From Candidatus Micrarchaeum sp. (GTDB taxonomy: Archaea > SpSt-1190 > DYHY01): a DNA stretch of 11,020 nucleotides. The DNA is taken from positions 29,964-40,983 of the forward strand of contig DYHY01000010.1 in the NCBI GenBank assembly GCA_020723935.1, given 5' to 3'. Under the pieces are notes generated by a model. The model saw only the letters and a program-made list of their open reading frames with translations, was not told the origin of the DNA and searched no databases. The translations under genes and the position numbers were made by a program. Below are positions 1 to 5,097 of the stretch, piece by piece; within the stretch, counting starts at the first letter, position 1, and each line of letters starts with the position of its first letter.

Positions 1-67
1 TGGGTCCCCCTTTGGGTCCCCCTTTGGGTCCCCCTTTGGGTCCCCCTTTGGGTCCCCCTTTGGGTCC
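1..67. repeat. 12-bp tandem repeat (minisatellite), open at left edge
   Basis: Five perfect copies of the 12-bp unit TGGGTCCCCCTT occupy bases 1-60, followed by a partial copy to base 67; the array probably continues to the left of the window. The unit is a multiple of three, so it keeps frame on both strands. On the minus strand an ATG at 69-67 would read Met followed by Asp-Pro-Lys-Gly repeats; the other minus frames read Pro-Lys-Gly-Gly and Thr-Gln-Arg-Gly, and a plus frame reads Gly-Pro-Pro-Leu. It may be the repetitive part of a low-complexity protein or a non-coding minisatellite; the window does not decide. The perfect identity of the copies suggests recent expansion by slippage. Confidence 0.95.
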
Positions 68-79
68 ATTTGCGGCCCC

Positions 80-163
80 TTATTTCCACCGCTCGCCCCT
101 TTGGCGCCCCCGGCGGGCCTTTTCCGCCTTCTTGGCCGCCGGAGGCTCTATAACTTTGTTCAT
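80..163 (-). CDS. possible small basic ORF (27 aa)
   Basis: A minus-strand ATG at 163 opens a 27-residue frame that ends at a TAA (82-80). The predicted peptide begins MNKVIEPPAAKKAEKARRGR and is strongly basic. A TATA-like element (TATAAAT on the minus strand, about 184-190) lies about 20 nt upstream, the same arrangement as the convincing promoters in this window. After the stop the same frame continues as Gly-Ala-Ala-Asn-Gly followed by Pro-Lys-Gly-Gly repeats, so a longer low-complexity protein broken by this TAA is also conceivable. I recognise no family. The call rests only on promoter position and peptide composition and is weak. Confidence 0.22.
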   Translation of the reverse strand: MNKVIEPPAAKKAEKARRGRQRGERWK

Positions 164-182
164 TGGCAGGTGGTCGGCTTCG

Positions 183-191
183 CATTTATAC
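183..191 (-). promoter_or_regulatory. TATA-like element, possibly bidirectional
   Basis: The plus-strand text CATTTATAC reads GTATAAATG on the minus strand. It is about 20 nt upstream of the minus-strand ATG at 163, fitting a leaderless archaeal promoter. The same AT block could serve the plus-strand gene at 279, which would then have a leader of roughly 65 nt that includes its Shine-Dalgarno site. Confidence 0.35.
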
Positions 192-262
192 TAGGCGCGC
201 GGAATGGTACTGACGCACGGTCGCAGGCGACACTCGTGGTGATGAGAAAAAAGGCGAATCGT

Positions 263-268
263 AAGGAG
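263..268 (+). promoter_or_regulatory. Shine-Dalgarno site for the gene at 279
   Basis: AAGGAG lies 10 nt before the ATG at 279. It supports this start over the ATG at 242, which opens an arginine-rich frame with unnatural composition. This gene appears to use a leader with a ribosome-binding site, unlike the leaderless-looking genes elsewhere in the window. Confidence 0.6.
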
Positions 269-278
269 TTGATCAATC

Positions 279-605
279 ATGGTTTATCGCATCGTTCTGG
301 ACGGTCTCAGGAAGTTCATTGTCAACGGCGGAATAGATCAGGCCCGCAAGGCCGCGCTCTCCGCCTCAAAGAAGTTCGGGCGCGACGTGGAACTTGATTT
401 CGCGGAGCCCGGCGAGCACTGGACGGAGGTTGAGTTCATCTGCCCCGGAGGCTCCGAAATCTCAACTCTCAAGTCCCCGATTGTCGCGCCCTCCGACTTC
501 GGCCTCATCAACCGCGAGCCCTTCTTCGACTCCAAGAACCAGTCGCAGGCCGTTTTCTCCTTCAAGCAGGGCCGGGCTGTGCAGAATCCGATGTTCTTTG
601 TGTAG
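279..605 (+). CDS. hypothetical protein, 108 aa
   Basis: This is a complete frame from ATG to TAG with an AAGGAG site upstream and the strong preference for G or C at third codon positions seen in the other genes here, so it is very likely real. The protein is small and soluble-looking, with no signal peptide or membrane segment. The first third (residues 1-35) looks helical and amphipathic; the rest is rich in Phe, Ser and Pro and suggests a compact beta or mixed fold (for example VEFICPGGSE near 51-60). A single cysteine lies near residue 55. I do not recognise a family. It stands alone: divergent from the tiny ORF on the left and followed by a gene-poor, decayed stretch. No function can be assigned from sequence or context. 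Confidence 0.72.
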   Translation: MVYRIVLDGLRKFIVNGGIDQARKAALSASKKFGRDVELDFAEPGEHWTEVEFICPGGSEISTLKSPIVAPSDFGLINREPFFDSKNQSQAVFSFKQGRAVQNPMFFV

Positions 606-745
606 TGCCGCGAGGTGGCCCGAGGGCCAACGGGCCGCACAAGGCCCTATGCGTTCCGTCTAGTATGTATTCTGCGAATTATTACCATTTTTAGACAGCT
701 TTTCAGAGCAAAAGCTAAAAGCCCGCGCGGCCGGCTCCCCAGCCT
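606..745. other. intergenic stretch with AT-rich patch and short inverted repeats
   Basis: No gene is visible. Directly after the stop at 605 there is a GC-rich inverted repeat (GGCCC 617-621, GGGCC 624-628). From about 658 to 720 the composition becomes markedly AT-richer than the surroundings and includes TTTTT at 688-692. This could hold the terminator of the upstream gene, but no single element is convincing. Confidence 0.5.
697..716. repeat. perfect 7-bp inverted repeat (hairpin)
   Basis: AGCTTTT at 697-703 and AAAAGCT at 710-716 are perfect reverse complements around a 6-nt loop (CAGAGC). It lies in the AT-rich patch between the gene at 279-605 and the gene fragment beginning near 746. 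It may be part of a termination region or a trace of a rearrangement; no flanking duplication is evident. Confidence 0.6.
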
Positions 746-1130
746 AACATTGGGGCGAGACGGGTTCTTGTCATCGGCGCGGGGAGCGATGCCGCGACGA
801 TCAGGTTCCTTTCCGGCGCGCCCCTGAGCGCGGAGGCCGCGGCCTCCGCGCACGCCCGAGCGCGTACTCGCCCTTCCTTGACGACGTCCTTCCGTTCTCC
901 GAGATAGTCGCATCGGACCCGGACGCGCGCAGCCTCGAGAAGCTGGGCTGGGGCGGGATCGGCCCCGGGGTGCAGAGGATCGTCGCGGAGGTCCCGACTG
1001 GCGGTGCGCCGATGCCATCCGAGGGCGAAGAGGGCTGGTTCCGGATCCTTGAAGGAGAAAAATACGATGCGGTGATAGTCCCACACGTCGCCGGATATTT
1101 CGCGTCGAGGGAGGACCCGCGCGCCGCAGG
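746..1130 (+). pseudogene. fragment of a Rossmann/methyltransferase-like protein, frameshifted
   Basis: Two plus-strand frames together read like natural protein. The first contains RRVLVIGAGSDAATIRFLS (from about 758), which resembles the glycine-rich motif I of class I SAM-dependent methyltransferases. After about 845-865 sense passes to a second frame with SEIVASDPDARSLEKL (an acidic strand end like motif II) and EKYDAVIVPHVAGYF, which resembles the post-motif strand of that fold. The change of frame implies an indel. No start codon lies before the first motif in frame (a TAA is upstream), and natural-looking sequence fades near 1125-1130, where the opposite-strand remnant begins. It is therefore truncated at both ends and frameshifted. 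The methyltransferase assignment is an inference from motif pattern; another nucleotide-binding Rossmann protein is possible. The frame shift could also be a sequencing error, but the missing ends could not. Confidence 0.5.
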
Positions 1131-1510
1131 TGCTGCCTGTCGCGCGAGAGGATGCCCTCGGAATCCCTCACGCGGAAATGTAGCTCGAACTTGCCGCTGT
1201 CGGAGTGGAAGCTGTAGCTGAAGTAGCCGAAGCCCGTCTGGTTCTCCCGCACGCTCGCGGTTTTCTCGTTCTTCAGATAAAGATTGTAGAAATAGGCGAG
1301 CTCGTCTTCTGCTCCCTCTGGCTTCTTCCTACTGATCTCGGCCCAGCGCAAGGCGTCCTCCCGCGGCGGGCGCTCGTCATTGTAGCCGAAGATGCGCACG
1401 AACATGCAGGTGTTCAGGAATATCGAGCGCGCGAGCGAGACGCCCGTCCTCTCGGAGATTATCCTTGCGAACTCCAGCTAAAGGCGGAAGGATTCCCTGG
1501 AGACGGTCAC
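1130..1510 (-). pseudogene. remnant of gene downstream of dedA, amber-interrupted and 3'-truncated
   Basis: A GTG at 1510-1508 shares its first G with the TAG stop of the DedA gene (TAGTG), the usual sign of a translationally coupled second gene. The frame reads Val-Thr-Val-Ser-Arg-Glu-Ser-Phe-Arg-Leu, then TAG at 1480-1478, then continues naturally with LEFARIISERTGVSLARSIF, an ATG at 1405 (MFVRIFGYNDERPP) and about 90 more sensible residues, including GYFSYSFHSDSGKFELHFRV. After about 1130 the frame stays open to 647 but becomes arginine- and proline-rich antisense text over the plus-strand fragment, so the true 3' end is lost. One C-to-T change of a CAG codon would create the TAG. I do not recognise the family. 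An internal ATG start at 1405, or readthrough of the TAG, cannot be ruled out, but the missing 3' end argues for a pseudogene. Confidence 0.55.
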
Positions 1511-2172
1511 TATCGTCTCTTGGGTTTATTTTTCTTCCTTGCTTGGAGGCGGTGTTTCCAGAGCCCGACAGCCATCGGAAGCATCGAGACGGCTATTATC
1601 GCGAGGATGACGAGGGAGAAGTTCTCCCTCACGAACGGGATGTTCCCGAAGAAGTAGCCGCCGAAGAGGAAGCCGCCGACCCATGCGAGGCCTCCGATGA
1701 CGTTGTAGAAGAGGAACTCCGGATAGGGCATGCTCCCGACCCCCGCCATGAACGGGGCGAAGGTCCTCACGATCGGGACGAACCTCGCGAGCAGTATCGT
1801 CTTCCCGCCGTGCTTTTTGTAGAACTCCTCGGTCCTTTGCACGTATTCCCTCCTCAGGAACCACAGCTTCTCCTTCCTGAGGACCGCCGGGCCGAGGAGG
1901 TTCCCCACCCAGTAGTTCAGGCTGTCGCCGATGATCGCCGCGAGGGAGAGGATGGAGAGGAGCGCCCAGATGTTGAGGGGCCCCACCGCCGCAAGGGCCC
2001 CGACGGCGAAGAGGAGCGAGTCGCCAGGGAGGAACGGGGCGATGACGAGGCCCGTCTCCGAGAAGATTACGAGGAAGACGATGAAATAGACCCATTTGCC
2101 GTACGCGAGGAGGATCCCCGCAAGATACCTGTCCACGTGCAGAGTGTATTCCAGAAGGAGGGGGAGGGCCAT
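1510..2172 (-). CDS. DedA/VTT-family integral membrane protein, 220 aa
   Basis: The protein matches the DedA (SNARE-associated/VTT) family in length and motifs. An acidic residue lies in the first re-entrant region (FSETGLVIAPFLPGDSLLF, about 37-55), followed by GDSLNYWVG (82-90), the signature RFVPIVRTFAPFMAG (130-144), and NVIGGLAWV (157-165). Hydrophobic spans fall at about 27-46, 52-88 and 140-205, with a very basic C-terminal tail. Members are polytopic membrane proteins; bacterial and archaeal relatives have been linked to flipping of polyprenyl phosphate or phospholipid and to membrane homeostasis, but the substrate cannot be read here. The ATG at 2172 is supported by a TATA box 29 nt upstream. 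Its stop overlaps a GTG that began a second, now broken gene, so this was once a two-gene operon. It is divergent from the gene at 2391. Confidence 0.93.
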   Translation of the reverse strand: MALPLLLEYTLHVDRYLAGILLAYGKWVYFIVFLVIFSETGLVIAPFLPGDSLLFAVGALAAVGPLNIWALLSILSLAAIIGDSLNYWVGNLLGPAVLRKEKLWFLRREYVQRTEEFYKKHGGKTILLARFVPIVRTFAPFMAGVGSMPYPEFLFYNVIGGLAWVGGFLFGGYFFGNIPFVRENFSLVILAIIAVSMLPMAVGLWKHRLQARKKNKPKRR

Positions 2173-2201
2173 CCTTTTTCCCCGGACTGCCGGCGACCCG
2201 C

Positions 2202-2209
2202 TTTATAAA
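2202..2209 (-). promoter_or_regulatory. TATA box of the DedA gene
   Basis: TTTATAAA (self-complementary) ends 29 nt before the ATG at 2172 on the minus strand. The implied transcription start would leave a leader of only a few bases, ending in the purine-rich AAAAAGG just before the ATG. Confidence 0.7.
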
Positions 2210-2361
2210 TTGGCTTCCCGGGCACGCGCAGCCCTCTGAAGGACATCGGATTCTTCGCAGCCGGATTTCCCGGCAGCCCCGCACGCAGCAGGAAAGGTTC
2301 TGCCCGTTTTCGTCCATTTTACAACTTTCTTCCAGTAAAAAATACGGCCCTTTCCACAACC

Positions 2362-2370
2362 TTTATATTA
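2362..2370 (+). promoter_or_regulatory. TATA box of the gene at 2391
   Basis: TTTATATTA lies about 20 nt before the ATG at 2391, consistent with a leaderless transcript. The 218-bp divergent region to the DedA start (2173-2390) holds both TATA boxes; between them I see no clear palindrome or repeat. Confidence 0.7.
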
Positions 2371-2390
2371 GAGTCCAAATCAGCCGACCG

Positions 2391-3167
2391 ATGGCTCGCG
2401 GGGCGGCGAAGTCTTCCTTCCTTCCGACCCAGCACGAGATCGAGCGCAAGCTCGTCGAGGATATGTGCCACAGCTACCGCGTCGAATACTACCTCTACAA
2501 GCTCTTGTGCTTCCCACAGTTCTCGGCGTTCGCGGGCTTCCCCGACGACCAGAGGCCCCACGACATCGCGGGCCTGAACAACAAACTCGAATGGGACGTC
2601 CTCTACGGCCTCGCGCTTGAGCGGCGCGCGGTCAAGCATGAACTGACGCAGGCGGAGAAGGAGGCGCTGAAAAGCCTCGTCTGGGCTTCGGTGAACTTCC
2701 ACCGGGGGCAGAACCACCACCTCATCTTCAACGGCAGGAGGGATCGCGTGCCGCTCGCGCGCCGTGACTACGAGGATTTCGTCGGGGGTGTTGACATGCT
2801 TGTCGCGCTCAACGAGGGAAGATGGTACGTCGGGACGAGGGATTTCGAAGCCTCGATGCAGCTCGTCCTGGACGAGGGCAACCCGCACAAGATAGCCGCC
2901 GTCCAGTCTGTGATCAAGCCGATGGCGCAGCTGCCGCAGCCCCTCGCACAATATTCCATAAGGGGTGTTCCCGACGTGGCGTGCCTGAGGCCCGGCGACG
3001 TTGAGTTCCCCTGGGAGACCTACGAGGGGATGTACGCCGCGCTCAAGGGATGCGTCCAGAAGCTTTCGGACCGCGGCTACGAGATCAACCTGCCTGCCCT
3101 TCGCGGCGCCTACTTACTTGGCTCCGGAAGATCCGCCGGCAGCAGCCTTCAGGAAGCCCAGGTATAG
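2391..3167 (+). CDS. hypothetical protein, 258 aa, predicted mostly helical
   Basis: The ATG follows a well-placed TATA box and codon use matches the neighbours, so the gene is secure. The protein appears soluble and largely alpha-helical, with no signal peptide or membrane span. Notable parts are an aromatic-rich N-terminal helix (CHSYRVEYYLYKLLCF, about 26-41) and a histidine cluster in VNFHRGQNHHLIF (101-113; His104, His109, His110), which might bind metal. Near the end are ALRGAYLL and a Gly/Ser-rich tail. I do not recognise the family; the His spacing is loosely like small helical His-rich domains such as DUF5662, but that is not enough for a call. The last 17 codons lie inside the 3' end of pyrG on the other strand and use codons rare here (TTA, GTA), so the ancestral stop may have lain before 3114. 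Confidence 0.8.
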   Translation: MARGAAKSSFLPTQHEIERKLVEDMCHSYRVEYYLYKLLCFPQFSAFAGFPDDQRPHDIAGLNNKLEWDVLYGLALERRAVKHELTQAEKEALKSLVWASVNFHRGQNHHLIFNGRRDRVPLARRDYEDFVGGVDMLVALNEGRWYVGTRDFEASMQLVLDEGNPHKIAAVQSVIKPMAQLPQPLAQYSIRGVPDVACLRPGDVEFPWETYEGMYAALKGCVQKLSDRGYEINLPALRGAYLLGSGRSAGSSLQEAQV

Positions 3168-4787
3168 CGGGTGCGGCTCCAGGAGGCGCGACTTGTACTC
3201 GGGGTGCGCCTGCGTGCCGACGAAGAACGGATGGCCCCTGAGTTCCATGAATTCCATGAGCCGCCCGTCCGGCGACGTCCCGGAGAACACGACGCCTGCC
3301 TTCTCCAGGTCCGGGACGTACCTGGCGTTCACCTCGTACCTGTGCCTGTGGCGCTCCGACACGCGGGCGGCCCCGCCGTAGAGCTTCCTCACGGCCGTCC
3401 CCTCCTTCAGGATCGCCGGCCAGCTCCCGAGGCGCATGGTCCCGCCCAGGTTCCCCTCCGCGACGTTCCGCTTCTGGCTCTCCATCACCGAGACGACGGG
3501 CGCGGGCGTTCTTGCGTCGCATTCCGTCGTGTGCGCGCCGGCAAGGCCGCAGACGTCGCGGGCTATCTCGACGATCGCAAGCTGCATCCCGTAGCAGATC
3601 CCCAGGTACGGTATCTTCTTCTCGCGCGCGAACTTCACCGCCGCGATCTTGCCCTCGACGCCCGTCTCGCCGAAGCCCGGGAGGCCGATGATCCCGTCGA
3701 ACTTCGCGAGTTCCCCGAGCCTCGCGGGCGCCCCTTCGTATTCCTTGGCGTTGATCCATTCCAGCTCCGGCCGGATGCCGAGGTGCGCGCCGGCGTGCAG
3801 GAGAGCCTGGGATATCGAGACGTAGGCATCGGGCAGGCGGAAGCTCCCGGATTCTATGTACTTGGCTATCAGGGCGATCGCGACGCTCCTCCTTGCCGAA
3901 TCCATCCTCCCGACGAGGCGCTTCCATTCCAAGAGGTCCGCCTTCCTGTCGGGGGAGCCGGTGCGCTTTAGGATGTTGGCTACGAGGCCCTGGCCCTCGA
4001 GGAGCAGCGGCACGCAGTAGACGTTCCCGACGTCGGGCGCGGCGGTGACGTTCTCCGTCGGCACGTTCGTCACGTTAGCTATCTTCTCCCTCCTCACGCC
4101 GTCCACCTCGACGGGCGCGCGCACAACAAGGAAGTCCGGGAACGCCCCGAGGGCGCCCATCGCGCTTATCGCGTGCTGCGTCGGCTTGCTCTTCATCTCC
4201 TTGAGGTGGCTCGGGACGGGCATGTACGCGACGAGGACGTTGCAGACTTTCTCGCGCCCCTCCTGGAGAGCTATCTTCTGCATCGCCATGATGAAGAGTA
4301 TGTTCTCGTAGTCGCCGACGACCCCCCCTATCTCCACGACGCCGTAGTCGGCCCCCGCCGTCGCCAGGCGGATGCGCCTCACTATCTCGTCGACCACATG
4401 CGGTATTGGCTGGACTGTCCTCCCGAGGTATTTGCCCGCGCGCTCCGCGTCTATCACCGAGCGGAAGATCTGGCCCGTTGTTATGTTGTTTGCGCGAAGG
4501 ACGTTCTGGGAGAGGAACCTCTCGTAGTGGCCGAGGTCCTCGTCCGTCTCCCCCCCGTCCTCCGTGACGAACACCTCGCCGTGCTCGGTGGGCCTCATCG
4601 TCCCGGCGTCGCAGTTGATGTAGGGGTCTATCTTCACCGGAAGGACGGAGTACCCGCGGCTCTTGAGCAGGCGCGAGATGGATGCAGTGATTATCCCCTT
4701 GCCGACGCCGGATATGACGCCGCCGATGACGAAAACGAACTTTGTCCTTTTCGGCCCCCGCCCCGCCGAGTTTTTGGATGTTGGCAC
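3114..4787 (-). CDS. pyrG: CTP synthase (glutamine-hydrolysing), 557 aa
   Basis: CTP synthase converts UTP to CTP using ATP and glutamine ammonia in the cytoplasm. Both domains are present. The synthetase part has the P-loop-like FVIGGVISGVGKGI (about 19-32), KIDPYINCDAGT (52-63) and HGEVFVTEDGGETDEDLGHY. The glutamine amidotransferase part has the nucleophile motif GICYGMQ (Cys398), GGTMRLG, and HPE (His528, Glu530). The start is set at GTG 4787: a TATA box (TTATAAA) ends 21 nt upstream, and the frame's earlier ATG at 4868 lies upstream of that box and would add 27 arginine- and proline-rich residues foreign to the family. Odd points are LPGFG (369-373) where most homologues have PGGFG at the oxyanion strand, and VGDYEN where many have VGDIES. 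The N-terminus is still about 15 residues longer than typical. The 3' end overlaps the convergent gene by 54 bp. Confidence 0.97.
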   Translation of the reverse strand: MPTSKNSAGRGPKRTKFVFVIGGVISGVGKGIITASISRLLKSRGYSVLPVKIDPYINCDAGTMRPTEHGEVFVTEDGGETDEDLGHYERFLSQNVLRANNITTGQIFRSVIDAERAGKYLGRTVQPIPHVVDEIVRRIRLATAGADYGVVEIGGVVGDYENILFIMAMQKIALQEGREKVCNVLVAYMPVPSHLKEMKSKPTQHAISAMGALGAFPDFLVVRAPVEVDGVRREKIANVTNVPTENVTAAPDVGNVYCVPLLLEGQGLVANILKRTGSPDRKADLLEWKRLVGRMDSARRSVAIALIAKYIESGSFRLPDAYVSISQALLHAGAHLGIRPELEWINAKEYEGAPARLGELAKFDGIIGLPGFGETGVEGKIAAVKFAREKKIPYLGICYGMQLAIVEIARDVCGLAGAHTTECDARTPAPVVSVMESQKRNVAEGNLGGTMRLGSWPAILKEGTAVRKLYGGAARVSERHRHRYEVNARYVPDLEKAGVVFSGTSPDGRLMEFMELRGHPFFVGTQAHPEYKSRLLEPHPLYLGFLKAAAGGSSGAK

Positions 4788-4808
4788 TCCTCCGCCTGGG
4801 TTTCGGGG

Positions 4809-4815
4809 TTTATAA
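4809..4815 (-). promoter_or_regulatory. TATA box of pyrG
   Basis: TTATAAA on the minus strand ends 21 nt before the GTG at 4787. It sits between the stop of the small membrane-protein gene (4885) and pyrG, giving pyrG its own leaderless promoter. It also argues against the upstream ATG at 4868, whose frame would translate through it. Confidence 0.75.
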
Positions 4816-4884
4816 GAAAATCTGTGGCCCGCCGGTCGGTCCGTCCCCGGAAGGGCTCGGGCAAGCACGCAGATCCGGCCCGCC

Positions 4885-5097
4885 TTATTTCTGCCGCCCT
4901 TCCCGCCGCCCCGGGAAAAGCCTGTCGAGAATCGCGGAGACGAAACCCAGCACCGCCGCGAGGGAGAACATGGCCCCCAGGGCGAGGAGGATCTTGAAGT
5001 TCAGGAGCGCGACAATGTCCCCTGCGGGCTCAGAGCTTCTTTTGGTAGTGGCGCTTCCTGGAGAGCAGCCCCGTGAGCCTGAACCAGAACGAGTCAA
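4885..5097 (-). CDS. small single-span membrane protein, start uncertain
   Basis: The C-terminal 43 or so residues (from Ile28, base 5016) form a convincing small membrane protein: a hydrophobic stretch containing LLNFKILLALGAMFSLAAVL and ending in a basic tail (FPGRREGRQK). The start is unclear. The listed start is a TTG at 5097, which would overlap the preceding gene by 68 nt and add 27 residues of Ser/Gly/Arg-rich text that looks like frame shadow. No ATG, GTG or TTG occurs in frame between the upstream stop (5030) and the membrane span; an ATT at 5016, 13 nt after that stop and just behind AGGGG, is a non-canonical candidate. The next ATG would cut into the membrane span. It follows the Ig-like surface protein on the same strand and probably shares its transcript. 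Function unknown. Confidence 0.55.
   Translation of the reverse strand: MTRSGSGSRGCSPGSATTKRSSEPAGDIVALLNFKILLALGAMFSLAAVLGFVSAILDRLFPGRREGRQK

Noticed and set aside
1-67. CRISPR array
   Set aside because: The 12-bp units are directly adjacent with no spacers.
697-716. Terminal inverted repeat of a small mobile element
   Set aside because: No second copy, target duplication or transposase trace is visible nearby; it is only a short local hairpin.
647-1405. A single 252-residue minus-strand protein starting at ATG 1405
   Set aside because: Only the first 90 or so residues look natural; the rest is Arg/Pro-rich text antisense to a plus-strand coding-like fragment, so I treat it as a truncated remnant.
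1478-1480. Confident pyrrolysine codon
   Set aside because: The gene also lacks its 3' end and no pyrrolysine gene or second in-frame TAG case is visible in the window.
1465-2208. Plus-strand 247-residue open frame opposite the DedA gene
   Set aside because: Strongly Glu/Asp/Arg-biased antisense frame; the minus strand has all DedA signature motifs.
3114-4868. pyrG starting at the ATG at 4868 (584 aa)
   Set aside because: The extra 27 residues are atypical for the family and the frame would run through the TATA box that serves the GTG at 4787.
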